Shown one piece after another: positions 36,160-49,600 of a stretch of 64,000 nt of DNA (position 1 is the stretch's first letter; the number at the start of each line of letters is the position of its first letter). A program made the position numbers and the translations under genes. The stretch spans positions 98,628,547 through 98,692,546 of the forward strand of contig OX328124.1 of NCBI GenBank assembly GCA_946811695.1, read 5' to 3'. Under the pieces are notes generated by a model that saw only the letters and a program-made list of their open reading frames with translations, had not been told where the DNA came from and ran no database searches. The DNA is from Gonocerus acuteangulatus (taxonomy: Eukaryota; Arthropoda; Insecta; Hemiptera; Coreidae).

Positions 36160-38390
36160 CTATTTAGATAACCAGAGAATAAATTACATCCTCTGATATA
36201 TGGTGTGTATTTTGCGGGTTACCTAAAAGGGTGCTAGAAGGAAGCCAAATATCAGGACTAGGAGAGAAAAAGGAGATCATGAGTGAAATATGAACCTAAA
36301 GGAAAAAGGACAGCACTTATTAAGGACTTTAATATCTTAGAAGATATACAGCCCAGTTCCCATGCAGGCTGCGGGGGCCTTACTGTATCCTTGTTCTTCT
36401 TCTGCCAGTGTTCGCACTATCCTTTCACTAGTATCCTTTATGGCCGCCGGAGATTTACCCATGAAGGTGATATACTGATAAGTGCTATCGTAAATTTATA
36501 ATACTACACTTGCCTTATTTTATATATTACAACATTATAATACTACATATATTATATCGTATTTAATATTCAACACACAATAACTTATAAGCAATGGAGG
36601 AGAGACTTATAAAACGAAGTGATAAAGCATTTCACTAATTTAATTTCTTATAATTTATTTCAGAGATAAAAACTTGATTACACATTCATTAAAATCTGTA
36701 CGAAAATACTTTGAAAAAATATAAATGGACAAAAAAAAAAAAAAAATATAAAGAAATTGTTTTACTTGAGTAAAATCATTGTTATTTTGATAGTATTTTT
36801 TTATTGATTTATGAGAATTTAATCACCATATCAAATATTCGACTACTAATTAAATCACAAACATCAATAACCTTCCGTTACTAAAACATTTTAAAACTTG
36901 TGGGGAATAACAAAGAAATTAAAATATGTGACAACCTAAATATGATCTTAAAGCAAATCTGTTATAGCAGATAATGTGTTATTTTGATATTTTTTTTTTA
37001 TTTTTAAACCAATTGAGTTTTTACAGTGTTAAGTTTTTCTATGTTTGAATTAGGTATTACATAAATTATTTTAACATTGCCATTAAAGATTAATGATTCA
37101 AAATATTATTGATTTGAACCTATATCACATTAAGTTGATGGTTTTATTTTTTTTTTTTAAATAATGTAATATAGAAATGTTCTTGTATCTTTAACTTTTT
37201 TTATTATTATACCAGCTGTAGAACTGTTATTCTCATTTATTATACTTTATTTACGGATAAATAATAAAATGTCTATTAATATTGTATAGATTCAAAAAAG
37301 GCTTATTTAGCCTAAATCGTTGGATGATAATTCGACGAATATGATCCAAAAGGTCTATCATATGTGCAAGCTGTATCGGTAAATTTCTTCTGATTATGAT
37401 CAGAAAGTAGTCACATTTTTTTTTACAGCATTATTGGTCGATTAGAAATTTTGTCATGAAAAATATTCAAAAGGCGGCCATTTTGTTATTGTTCCACGAA
37501 GCTTCCGATATAAAACATTCAGTTCAGCACAGTAGGGTTTAATTTTACAGTTAATAAAATCGGGCGATAATAATTTAGAACTGCAACAGATAAAATGATT
37601 CCATTTGTTTTTTTATTTTTTTATACTTATGATTATAACCTCGCAGAATTTTACCAATTTACTGGAAAAAAGACGTTAGAGTTTTTATTCTGAGGCTGAG
37701 CTTCTTAAATAAAATTTAAACAATATGTATCAAATAACCTGATTTGAGCACGGTCTTGAAACAGGAAAGTTAAGTATTACACAGGCTCGAGTACCAATTT
37801 TCTTCAAGAATCCTTGTTTATAACCTGGAGAATATCCAGTCTTACAGTAATTAAATTTAACTATAAATAAGAGGGATGAGTCTTAATTTAAGGAAGAAAG
37901 ATTCGGGAATAATCTTGATGAATTAACCCTCAGCTGCCGCCACAAAACAGTTTAAGTAATAACTCCATTATGGAATATTAAAAATCCAGCTTTCCAAAGG
38001 AAACTCAACTTTATACTATTTCCTTATTAAATTTTCTTCCTTGTTTTTCTTAAGCGTAATTTTAAAAGTGTTTTCCCCCCTTTTGTTATAATCCGAAAGT
38101 AATTTAATAAAAAAAATAACTGTTTCAATGTTGACTGTTTAATAATTTCATTTTGCTTCTCCTAGCCTGGAAACAGATCAAAGAAAAGTGATAGTTTATT
38201 GTGCGAAAAGATATTTTTTCGTATATTGGAAAACTATAAGATTAGAAAGTGACAAGCGAGGATCACATCCCGAATTTAGTTCACAAAAACTGCCTTGGAA
38301 GTCGTTCTTATAGATCTGTTCTAAAATTTTTAAGACTGATTTATTACCCATGGTCATATCATGGAAGGGCGTGATTTTACTGCTGTTACC
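36160..38390. other. 2.2-kb AT-rich spacer without recognised features
   Basis: Only homopolymer runs and short frames (for example 36283-36501), none with a motif. Confidence 0.4.
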
Positions 38391-38999
38391 TAAATACAGT
38401 AGACTCTCTCTCAACTGGCGTTCTCTAATCCTTCGCTCTCTCTTCTCCGACAGGAATGAGTTCCTAGAAAACCTTTCCTTCCTAGATAGCCATACAATTG
38501 TTTCGTGGTATTTCATTGAAATTAAGTCAAAGAAGGAATATATGTCTCGTTTTAGAGGCAGGAACTTGTTTTTCTAGTAGGTAATAAATAAATGTTTCCA
38601 CTAAGGCACCTGCGGCTGGAGTACCTGATTTTAGCCAGTCTGGTTCGAACATTCGGTGCGAGTGAAGAGCAAGTTTAAAAAGTCCGTCACGCAGGAGCTG
38701 CATAACTAAGCACTTTCCTCAGAATTTGGGTAGAGTAGACTGCTTTCCAGAACAATTTGCTTAAAATATCCTACATAAATAAAATAAGAACGTGAATAGT
38801 TCTCATTTTGTAATGAGTAACTGATCAATTATTAATTTGCATCCAGAGTTATGTTTACACATGGTACCTCCTACACTACGTAATAAATACAAAAATCCTC
38901 ATATTATCGTATTTTGATCTAACGCAGGAACAGGATACAGTCACTCTAGTGGTAGAAAACGCTCCTTGCGGCGGCTTTGTGAACCTACGTCTGCCGGCT

Positions 39000-39500
39000 T
39001 TTCTATTCAAATATATTACAAATTAAACCCCCGCTTTCCGATTGACCGATTCAGCTCATTTTTACAACACTTCTTTCTCATGAGTTACCCACGACGTATA
39101 CAGCGTTTCGTTACAATACAGCAGAAATTACGACCGGTATGAGTATATTAGGAATTTGGGTCCGGAGTAAACCCCCCCTTCTAATGAACCGATTTAGTTT
39201 CTTTTTACAACACATATTTACCTGTAGATTACTACTACGAATGCCGAGTTTCGTCGAAATATACCAAAAATCACGGCTGGTAGTGGCGAATTGGTATTGT
39301 GGGTCCGGAGTAAACCCCCCCTTCTAATGAACCGATTTAGTTCATTTTTATATCTCACTTTTCTCTCTATATTAACACTACGAATACCAAGTTTCGTTGA
39401 AATATAACAAATATTACGGCTGACATAGTCAAATAAGTGTTTTGGGTTCGGGGTAAACCCCCCCTTCCGGAGGACCGACTTTGGTGGTTAACGAACTCGT
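39000..39500 (-). repeat. 143-bp tandem minisatellite inside copy B
   Basis: About four units, each with a GGTCCGGAGTAAACCCCCC block, an ATGAACCGATTTAG block and an AAGTTTCGTTGAAATATA block. The measured period is 143 bp between successive GGGTYCGG starts. Confidence 0.85.
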
Positions 39501-39579
39501 TCAATCGTTTGCTAATTGAATGCTATATACCAAGTTTCGTGACGAAAAAACAAAAACTCTGGCCGCTATCGTGTTAACA

Positions 39580-39581
<2 letters not shown>

Positions 39582-39671
<90 letters not shown>

Positions 39672-39682
39672 TATATATATAA
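39582..39682. repeat. (TA)n microsatellite in copy B
   Basis: About 100 bp of TA with GCATA and GATA interruptions, mirrored by the tract at 45310-45408 in copy C. Confidence 0.95.
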
Positions 39683-39996
39683 ATTTTAACGGGGGTCATT
39701 TTCGGTGTCTACTAGGTAGGATCGATAAAGATTTGAAGAAATTTTTCAAAAATTCCGTCATGAGTCCAACCTCAATAGCTACTTTCCTTCGGAGGAAAGT
39801 GCTAAAAGTAATTTTGATAATAGAAACCATTTTAAATATGCAATATTAAAAATTGTACATATTATTATATCCTCTAATAATAATGTTATTCAAATAAATA
39901 AGTGACTACCTTTAAATGAATTCTCTAATCCGGCGTTTTCCCTAATCCGACTGTACCCCGGTCCCGATGACTCCGGATTAGGGAGAGTCTACTGTA

Positions 39997-41440
39997 CTTA
40001 CAATAAATACTTACAGATCGAAATCAACCCCGTACTTTTTAGACACTTGTTATAACTCCTAGAATATCAGTTAAGTTATTCAAGAATGGCAGATTGACTT
40101 TTTTCCGGTGTTCACATTCATCAAAATGTATATACACTAAGTTCTTGTGCTAAATTTTAGTTACATTAGTAAAGTTCGAAGTATAAACAAAATTATCAAT
40201 AATTGCTTTATGAAATCTTATGATGACTTTCAAAGTCATTATGGTCTTTGAGTATGGGCCGTGTTATCATCTTGTTCAATTTAATATGGCTGGTAATGCT
40301 GCTAACTTACTCATGATAAGTTCACAGTCTTAAGAGAAACTTCGGTGAAGATGATGGACGGTCAATACCCGAAGATCATGATGTATATAATTTCTTCAGC
40401 TCTTCATCCATATACCTGGGCAAAATGATCTTCACACAACATCATACCTAAAAAAACAAGAATTCTTTAATCAGCAAAATCATGTAATTAGTATTAGGAG
40501 ATTTAGACCTTTCACTAATAATAAATGTGCCCATAGTAACTAGAACTTTGGTATTTCTAAAATTGAATGGACTATTTTTTACAAAAGATGTCACCAAGGA
40601 AATGCCTCTAAGATGTTATATGTAAATACGATATTATTCTTCTGACCTTTATTATTTACAAGACCCTAAAAACAACTACGGATTTATACTATAAAACCTC
40701 AGCTACATCGTTCGAAATTACAGTCATCATTGGATGGAACGAGGGAATAATAATTTAGTAACGAAAAGCATAAATTTTACTTCAGTTAGAAAATGGAGTT
40801 GTGTTTTTACTATTCTTTGCACTTGGGCCTTTGCGGATATTTCAGTTCGTAAGTTTATTGCCACCCAGAGCAATAAAAGAACTATAGAGGTATTTCAACA
40901 AACCAAGGGATTCGAAAGTGTTTATGGTTCACTGGAGTAGGTTAAATGTTTAAATTCTTTAGTAAACTGCTTAAAGATTTGAATCAAATATCTCCTTTAG
41001 AAATAGGTTTACTTACATACATATGTATAAAATTAACCAACAACCTTGCATCCCTGTAGCTTTAAAAGGAATCTCAGTGGTTTTTCTTTCAATGTGGTAA
41101 ATCAAAATGAAAGAGAAATACCAAAATGTTGAACTCACAAGGTCCATTCTACTCCCGCTTGGAAATATCTTTTACAATATAATTTTGCTCACATCACGTT
41201 ATTTTGTTCTAGAGGAAAATTAAACCACCACATTCAATGTTTTATGTTATTATTTCTCCGACTGAGATAGTCAATTGTCGCTTGGCTACCTTCCATCTAC
41301 CACGATTTCAAAACCTTTTCAAGATATTTCAGAAAATATATGTAATTCCAAGAACTTCTTATGTCTGTTAATAAATTATGTTTTCTAACATTTACGTTGT
41401 TCGGTATTTAAATAAAACCATCTTGTTTTTGTGAATACCG
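39997..41440. other. Unassigned AT-rich spacer
   Basis: No gene or repeat was recognised. The 68-codon frame at 40734 has no motif. Confidence 0.4.
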
Positions 41441-41444
41441 TGCC

Positions 41445-41875
41445 TTGAGAGTCGAGCCTACGTGCGCCATCTAGATTCTGTATGATCCATGGGAGCTCTA
41501 TGAGTAGGTTACAGATAGGGCATTAAAAATAGATAGGGCATTAAAATAGTTTCATAAATTACCCTATGTTAAAAACCCTATAAAACGCGTACTGTAAGGA
41601 TATTTGATTTCGTAAGAAATTCGTCCAAAAACACGTTCCTTCCTACGGATTTTCCTGTTAAACGAACTTGACTAATAGAATCAGACAATGTATATTAGCA
41701 CCAAATATTATCAAAATATGACTACATTTGGGGCAGCTAGAGAGCGAACAAACACAAATTTATTGTGAAACGTAGATATTTCTAGTCGGCACTTCCAGAT
41801 TGCGTCATAAGGTAGTCATAATGAGCGAGTTTTCTCCCTATGGAGGGAGGCAACCGTGATAAACTAGCGTAGATT
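41445..41875 (-). mobile_element. Truncated Helentron-like copy E
   Basis: On the minus strand it has the 5' palindrome region CCTCCCTCCATAGGGAG (about 41843-41859), CTGGAAGTGCCGACTAGAAA (about 41788-41807), TTTGTTCGCTCTCTAGCTG (about 41732-41750) and a diverged GTTCGTTTAACAGGAAAATCC block, in the same order as copies A and D. The TA tract is nearly absent and the 3' end was not found. Confidence 0.5.
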
Positions 41876-42299
41876 TAAAAGACAAACTTCAAGACCTTAA
41901 TTCAAGCTATGACTTTATCCGATCCAAGCCCTGAACCTAAAAGCTTTTATTCTTTTACGCCCATCATTTTTAACAAGATTTGTCATTCTTAGCTCACTGG
42001 CTGATCTTTACTGCATAAATAATGTTCTCTACCGAATGATTTTTCAAAATATTCTATAAAAATTTGGATTTATTAACGCTTAAAAGAAAATAAAACGTGA
42101 AAGAAAGATCAAAATTATTTTCTTTGCTGAACCACAAGTAGAACATACTGTATTGCGTTATTTATATTTATTCGTATAATTACCTATTGAGTAAAATTTT
42201 TAATAGAGTGTCTGCGTGTTTGCTATACTTCTCAACAGTTCATATATGTCACGTATGTCATTAAACACCTACTTCAAGAGTAAAAAACAATGTTCAGCA

Positions 42300-42910
42300 A
42301 ATATCATTCAGAATAATGAATAAATCTGTTATTTCATTCTGAATCATCTTTCATTCATTATATAAAACAAAATAATTCATAATTAATAATTCATTATTGA
42401 ATAGCAATTATTTATTCAATGACAATTTTTATTGAATAAAAATGATTTATTGAATGAAAGTTATTTATTCCAATGACAATTTTTTTTTTTTAAATTGATT
42501 TATTTGACTGAAATGTTTCGTTAAATACAAGTGATTTATTTTAACAATCTTTTCTAATAAAAATGACTGCGTTCATTAAAATGTTTCTTACTTTTAATGA
42601 AAATTATTTATTTATGTTTTAAGTTATAAGAGATTGTTTACTGAACTTTGAAGGAATCTGAGTTTGTTTTTTCATGAACCTCATTATTTTAAATGAGTAA
42701 AAAATAATGAATAAAAAATAATTAATTATTTACGAAATAAAAAAAAATCATTCAATGAATAAATTCTTATTCAATAAAAATGTATTGAATAATGAGCGAA
42801 CCCTGAGAATAATAAATGAGTGGATGACTAACTTATTTAATAAATAAATTCTTATTCAATAAAAATTTATTTGAGTGATTGTTGAATAAAAAGTTTATTC
42901 AATAATGCCC
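42300..42910. repeat. Low-complexity block of degenerate ATTGAATAA-type repeats
   Basis: About 600 bp built of variants of TTATTCAATGA, ATTGAATAAA and ATTTATTCA on both strands, forming many overlapping imperfect palindromes. There is no fixed period. Confidence 0.6.
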
Positions 42911-43034
42911 TACTCTGGTACAAAATTGTTACTTCACGATTCACTGAATAACCTTAACAGAACATAATCTTACCAGGAAATAACTTGATTGTTAGGAGTA
43001 AATATTAATCTTCTGAGTTAACTACGATAATAAA

Positions 43035-43300
43035 TTGGCAGAAAATTTACTCCACAGGTAGAAAGGCTGAATGAACAGATTATTATTTTTAATATGGATG
43101 TTCACGAAGACTTTAAAAGCTATTTGGGTGGACGAAAGAGGAAAGTTACTATCGAACATCAACTCTCGAAGAAGATTTGTTTACCAAGTTTAGCCTTGTT
43201 TTCATTCGAGGGACCAATGTTTCCAGAGGATCGCTTCTGTGAGGCCAATAACCTCCAGATCTTGGATTCAATCTTCGAAAAATCTTATCAGGAAGATTGA
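43035..43300 (+). other. Diverged paralogue of the unrecognised conserved frame
   Basis: The annotated frame (Met at 43094) reads MDVHEDFKSYLG, KVTIEHQLSKKICLPSLAL, EGPMFPEDRFCEANNLQ and ends SYQED. In the same frame, upstream codons from about 43035 also resemble the copies at 21280 and 28356 (RLNEQIIFNM against KLQGKRINIFNM). Gaps between paralogues are whole codons. No domain is known to me. The frame continuing at 43239 on plus and the one at 43149 on minus are shadows. Confidence 0.4.
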
Positions 43301-43584
43301 AGCATGTCGAGGGCATGAGATCTTGTATTGGCCGGAGATTCCACGAGGAGGTTGCATCAGTATTCCATCGGCCTACTTCTCTTCTTTCATTAGCATACAG
43401 AATTGTATTGCTCTGGCATCTAATATCTTTAGTCATTCTCAAATGGTCTCAGGGCTAAGAAAATACGTTAATCTTCCGTTTAGCGTTTCTTCCTCCCTCC
43501 CTAAAGACGGCGTCCACCCGATGATTCGATACGAGAAGTACTAAGGATAAATGCCGACTTTCTCCAAAGTTTGCGCTAAAAAAA

Positions 43585-43875
43585 AAAACAGGCTAGAATT
43601 TGTAAATCTGCCTGTTTGCTCTTCAGAAACTACATAAATCGAACGATTTTGATGAAATTTCGCTAAGAAATGTTTAACGGTAAGAAGAGGTACACGCTTT
43701 CTTCGGCGAAATTCACGCGAAAAAAATTCTTAGCGCTGACGATTCGCCGTTCTTACGCATTTTAGAACGTCCTTAGAGATATATTTTGGCGTGAAAAATC
43801 GAATGAGATCACATTAAACGATATATTTAACCGTTTACGATAATTTTGGGAACAACTATATATTTGTTTGAGGCA
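43585..43875 (+). mobile_element. Diverged Helentron-like body fragment F
   Basis: CTGTTTGCTCT, CGATTTTGATGAAATTTCG, then GGCGAAATTCACGCGAAAA follow the same order as the bodies of copies A and D (CTGTTCGCTCT, CGATTTTGATGAAATTTGG, GGCGAAATTCGCGCAAAAA). Ends are not defined. Confidence 0.5.
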
Positions 43876-44718
43876 CTCAAAAATCACGCACTTTCTTGTA
43901 CATTTTTTTAGTTATCCAACATTCATTATCAATTTGATTATTTTATATGCTTACTCTTATGTATGATATCTCTGCGTGGATGAAAATGTGACCTCTATTT
44001 AATAATCATACACGCTATTCGATTTAAATTCGGACGACATTACTGATAATTTTATTTTTGAATAAATCCCATTACATTGTTTTCATTGTTTTATTTGTTC
44101 GTGCTTATGTGTTTTATATTACAGATCGAATATACTATGATAATAAACTATTGTCTCTAATCGAAATTTTCTTCCTATTTTAAAATTAAGGGTTGCATAC
44201 GCAATTTTAAGCACAGTTCAGAAGATGGAAAATCCACTTTGAAAGTGGCTACATGATTTTTAGTTGAATTAACTCTTTGATTTAATCTGTAATAAATAAA
44301 ATAAAAAATAATACTTTAATACATTTAGATGAAATTCCTGACATATTTACACTGTCTGTAATATCCAAATGAAACAGAAAACTATAGCTTTATAATATCT
44401 CTAAGTTAAATTTCCTCTAATAAAAGTTTCCAATGACCTGAAGCATCAAGAGTTTAATTATAAAATAATTTTCAGGGAATCTAAACCTCTCGTTCCAATT
44501 TGAATTCCTGCTCATGGGAAGATAAGTTTCAGGTTCGAAATAATTACTTTAGATAAATATTTGCGAGAAAAAATTATCTATAGCATCATTGAATAAATAA
44601 TTACTTCTGGAATTGGTATTTAATTTACATAATGAACTGTTACGTATCGATAATATAGTACATGATTGTATTATCGAATTCAATTTATTATTATTAAAAG
44701 AATAAGGTAGGAACGAAG

Positions 44719-44726
44719 AGTGTGTA

Positions 44727-44793
<67 letters not shown>
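44719..44793. repeat. (GT)n-(GA)n microsatellite
   Basis: About 20 bp GT followed by about 55 bp GA. The minus frame at 44549-44818 is partly a translation of it. Confidence 0.95.
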
Positions 44794-44796
<3 letters not shown>

Positions 44797-45183
44797 AAAG
44801 GATAGTTGTGAGCACCATATCAGTAATTAAAACCGTTAATTTAACAAAAAGAAGAAATAAGCTATTATTAAAACAATTGAGACTGATTTATAAATCATAT
44901 AAATAGTTATAAATTGTTTGCCTTATCATTGTTCATATTATAATTTGGTCAAGAGTCCCGAGTGCTTAGAGTTATTTAGTCAAAGCATTTTGAAATATTT
45001 ATTTCTTAAGATAATCATATTGTTGAATACAAGCTATTTATATCATTTTTTTTTTGTTGCATGTATTGAAAGTTTATTACTATTGGTAACGTAAGATGTT
45101 AATCAATGGTTAAAATGGAACTAATTTTTTTGCGCATTTATAAATTTTTAAGTTAATGAATTCCATTAGAAAATATTGTATTT

Positions 45184-45318
45184 CTTTTAGCACTTTCCTC
45201 CGAAGGAAAGTAGCTATTGAGGTTGGACTCATGACGGAATTTTTGAAAAATTTCTTCAAATCTTTATCAATCCTACCTAGTAGACACCGAAAATGACCCC
45301 CGTTAAAATTTATATATA

Positions 45319-45384
<66 letters not shown>

Positions 45385-46600
45385 TATATATATATATATA
45401 TATATATGTGTCTGTTAACACGATAGCGGCCAGAGTTTTTGTTTTTTCGTCACGAAAGTTGGTATATAGCATTCAATTAGCAAACGATTGAACGAGTTCG
45501 TTAACCACCAAAGTCGGTCCACCGGAAGGGGGGGTTTACCCCGAACCCAAAACACTAATTTGACTATGTCAGCCGTAATATTTGTTATATTTCAACGAAA
45601 CTTGGTATTCGTAGTGGTAATATAGAGAGAAAAGTGAGATATAAAAATGAACTAAATCGGTTCATTAGAAGGGGGGGTTTACTCCGGACCCACAATACCA
45701 ATTCGCCACTAACAGCCGTGATTTTTGGTATATTTCGACGAAACTCGGTATTCGTAGTGGTAATCCACAGGTAAATATGTGTTGTAAAAATAAACTAAAT
45801 CGGTTCATTAGGAGGGGGGTTTACTCCGGACCCACAATACCAATTCGCCACTACCAGCCGTGATTTTTGGTATATTTCGACGAAACTCGGTATTCGTAGT
45901 GGTAATCCACAGGTAAATATGTGTTGTAAAAATAAACTAAATCGGTTCATAAGGAGGGGGTGTTTACTCCGGACCGACAATACCAATTCGCCACTACCAG
46001 CCGTGATTTTAGGCGTATTTCGACGAAACTCGGTATTCATAGTGGTAATCTACAGGTAAATATGTGTTGTAAAAATAAACTAAATCGGTTCATTAGGAGG
46101 GGGGGGGGGGTTTACTCCGGACCCAAATTACTAATAGACTCATACTGGTCGTAATTTCTGCTGTATTGTAACGAAACGCGGTATACGTCGTGGGTAACTC
46201 TGGAGAAAGAAGTGTTGTAAAAATGAGCTGAATCGGTCAATCGGAAAGGGGGGTTTACTTTGTAATATATTTCAATAGAAAAGCCAGCCAGACATAGGTT
46301 CACAAAGGCGCCGCAAAGAGCGCTAGAGGGACTGTATCCGGTTCCTGCTTTAGATAAAAATACGATAATATGAGGTTTTTTTTATTTATTACGTAGTGTA
46401 ATAGGTACCATGTGTAAACATAACTCTGGAAGCAAATTATTAATTGATCAGTTACTCATTACAAATTTAAAAGAGAACTATTCATGTTTTTATTTTATTT
46501 ATGTAGGATATTTTAAGCAAATTGTTCTGGAAAGCAATCTACACTATCCAAATTCTGAGGAAAGTGCTTAGTTATGCAGCTCCTGCGTGACGGACTTTTT
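45184..46600 (+). mobile_element. Helentron-like non-autonomous element, copy C
   Basis: The 5' end CTTTTAGCACTTTCCTCCG has the palindrome CTTTCCT-CCGA-AGGAAAG. Then come the GTCATGAGTCC-type subterminal block (inverted), a TA tract (45310-45408), six tandem repeats of 142-148 bp and a unique 3' segment ending GCAGCTCCTGCGTGACGGAC and TTTTT at 46600. It lies in opposite orientation to copy B with their 5' ends facing each other 5.4 kb apart. It has two more repeats than B. Confidence 0.65.
45480..46265 (+). repeat. 143-bp tandem minisatellite inside copy C
   Basis: TTTACYCCGRACC landmarks occur at about 45539, 45682, 45824, 45967, 46115 and (degenerate) 46259, giving periods of 143, 142, 143, 148 and 144 bp. 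The 148-bp step comes from a longer G run. The middle units look most alike, as expected from unequal exchange. Confidence 0.85.
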
Positions 46601-46604
46601 CTTT

Positions 46605-49600
46605 AGTGTTTAGCAATAATCTAACAGTTATTTAGTATCCGATTACCACTTATTAAGGATGTTAATTTCTTTTTATTAACCAGCATGCCTGCCTATATTA
46701 GTAATTCCTGGCTTATCTCTAATTGACAGGATTTCGCGTGTTTTGATTTTTTATTCGATACAAAATGTTCAGAATTTATAGAGGGACAACAGAAAAAAGC
46801 AACCATTAATTTTCTGTTTGTAGCATCCGTAGGAAATGTCACCTCTTATCCCCATTTCTCTGATCTTGGTAGTAACGAGTTGTTATCAAAGCTAAAATGA
46901 GAATTAATAGTAACTCATTTAAAGAAAGGTGTCTTTTTCTTTCCTTGTTAATAAATCCAGCGGTGAAGAACCTCGTCAGCACTGCATTGCTCTCCAAGTT
47001 GAATCCCATAATTTTGCTGACAACAACTTATTTTATACTTCAAAATGCATCTATCGCATTATGTGTACTAACCAATCCAAGTACTTTATGAATTTTCATT
47101 TTCAATGAAATTCTTCCCATCTGAAACACTACGCTGGAAATAGATGTCTGATATAGCCTCAAACATGGAATGCCTCATATCTTCCTTAAAGACTTTAGAG
47201 CCCAAATGTCCTGTTTATAGTTTCGATTCTGAACGAATGGACGTTTATTCACATTTAATTGAAAATATCAATTTAAATTCAATTTTTGACAACATAACTA
47301 CTGCGCCTTCAATAATCTTTATTGCAATTTAGACGCTAAAACATTGTTCATTCTTGGAAATTTCATCATGCATGTTTTAAAATTTGTTTAACGAAATCGT
47401 AATTCTGACAACCTAATTTTTGACTTATTCTAACTAGTTTGGGGATAGAAACCAAAATTAAGAGTATCTGCACTACGCTTTCCAGATCAGGTACATGGAA
47501 AAGCGTGATGGGAAAACGCGGTAAGATAACAAAGTTCCTTCAAATCGCATACTTTTTTATTCGACTTCATTGTGTATGTTGGTTTCGTTTTATGGGTCCG
47601 TACCCACTGTTGTTCTAACATTCATATGCCATTTATTTCTTGGAATTTATACTTGAGGGATAAAATGTGGGCCAGGGGCCAGAAACATAGCAGAATAATT
47701 TCTAGTACCCTAAGTCTTATACTTTAATCGATACAAAAGATAGTAATTCATTAACGTACTCAACAGACGGAAGGTCAACAGAAATAATAGGTGAATTAAT
47801 AAAAAGTATTTATTATTCACAGCTCTACTAATTTCGCATCTTTAGAGCCTCATTAGGAGCTAAAGTAGAAAATATTTACAGCCACAGTATAAAAGGGAAC
47901 CTACCAGTGTCCGGGCCACGTCATGACAGAAGCTCAAAACAGTTCAATAAGTTCTTCAACTGTTGCCTTGCTATTGACAATCAGAATGCCTTTACAAAAA
48001 TAAAAGGTAGGCCTACGCATATGTAGATTACTACAATATAGGAAGTTCCTAAGCGATAATTCATTGTCGATTTTGGTACGCGGCAATTAAGTGGATAGTA
48101 CGGTAATTAAGTGTAAGTTAATCACTTTCCTGTAGAATATTCTATTTTAATCCCCGAAATTATCGGGTCGCAATCACCTGGAATGGAGAGTGTGGGCCGA
48201 AACGTGGGCAGATCACAGGTAATAGGAGATTTTAGTACCTTCTCCTCTCTTTAACAACTTATCAGGAACTCAGCCCACTGACTTCTTTTCGTTATACAAG
48301 CATATTTTTTCGCTCTTTTGACCTGAAAATCTCATAGGACTGCGGAGTCTCCAAATTTTTCCGTCACGGCTGCTATCTTGTGTGTACTTCCCAAATGACA
48401 GTTTCATGATCAAACTGATTTACCTTTAGAAGGAAATCACACATTTTCCTAATTCTTACATTCTCTAAACCAAACGGAACAACAATTTATGTATACACGC
48501 TTTAATGAAAGTTTTTTTGAGTCAGTCAAAATGTTTAGAATCATGAAATTGAGTCGTTTCCACCTTTCGTAAAAACAGTTAAGTTAGCCACATACGTTTA
48601 GTTTAAATATGAGGGCCGAGACAGCACAGTTAGGCCTCAAGGTTTGGACTGATCGAGTCTAGCACACACACTCTAAGTTAATAAACCTTAAGGCCTCTAG
48701 CAAATATCCTCTTTTCCACACACGTCAGGCCTGGCGTGCACAGTCCCGGCTTCATTGGACTGTTAATATATTAGTTCATCATTCTACTTCGATGGACTGT
48801 ACAGTTCAGGCCCCAAGGATGTCCCATACACGGTAAGGAAGTTTAGATACCGTATTCAAAGTGGTCATCGGCAGGACATCGTCAGTGTGGTTTTCTCTTC
48901 GTAAGCCAAAATTGTTGTTTCAGAGAACTTGTAATAAATGAAACTGACTGTCTATTTACATAAAAATCTAAGTGCGAATTCCGTCTAAAAAGCTATATTT
49001 GTAAGCTATGAGTGATGTAAGGTCGACATTTCCAGTACCATTGGTTCGACGAAATGTGTGGATTTATCTCCCTGAAGGCAAAAACTGTTCTTTCGAAAAA
49101 TAATTATTTTCGAGAATATATACTTATAAATTGCTAAGCACGAGGAAATCGTTTTGCTTGTTAGGTTTTATCAATCAGTGCTTTCAAGTAAAATCAAATA
49201 GATCGATTCTTTTATATCGAAGAATTCAAAAAACGTTTATCCAATCGCGACCGGGTAATATAGGAATGTATCAGAATGGGAAAAGAAATGAGGAAAGATT
49301 GTGATCTAGGAGACGAAGGTGGAAGAGGATGGTGAAAAAGGAAACGGGGTTTTCCCTTTAGCTCAGTCATTCTCTTCGGGACTGACGATCCGTGAAAATT
49401 GCCAAGCTCCCTCAGGGCAAATGTAAAGATGATAAGGGTTTTCTTCTCCTCCGCTCAGGCGTCAAACTCACTGGGAATTTGGCGAGAATCTCTCCTAGAT
49501 ATTCCCTTGCGGGTTGAATCAAAGCTGGTGGGGAATTAGGGATTTTATTGTTAAAGGAGCTAATTGAATGAACAATTCTATGCATTTCTAGAGATATTGG

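Larger units (their letters stand above)
38677..39808 (-). mobile_element. Helentron-like non-autonomous element, copy B
   Basis: It is the reverse complement of copy C at 45184-46600. The 3' end is at the left (AAAAGTCCGTCACGCAGGAG, with a GCAG/CTGC hairpin). The 5' end is at the right, with palindrome CTTTCC-TTCGG-AGGAAAG then TGCTAAAAG. Inside are about four repeats of 143 bp and a TA tract (39582-39682). Repeat landmarks (GGGTCCGGAGTAAACC) start at 39158, 39301 and 39444, with a degenerate earlier copy near 39014. It codes for nothing. Confidence 0.65.
38397..39994. mobile_element. pogo/Tigger-type MITE carrying a nested Helentron-like element
   Basis: The left end TA-CAGTAGACTCTCTCTCAAC (38395) and right end GGGAGAGTCTACTG-TA (39981-39996) form an inverted repeat with TA target duplications. 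CAGTAGACTCTC is typical of pogo/Tigger termini. TCTAATCC motifs recur just inside both ends. Element B (38677-39808) is inserted within, leaving only about 465 bp of MITE sequence. No transposase is present. Confidence 0.65.

Noticed and set aside
39000..39500. The 143-bp repeats as a CRISPR array
   Set aside because: Units are contiguous diverged tandem repeats without unique spacers, inside a eukaryotic transposable element.
47144..47332. 62-codon frame starting MSDIASNMECLISS
   Set aside because: Looks protein-like at first glance, but has no known motif, no neighbouring exon and no second copy to test it.
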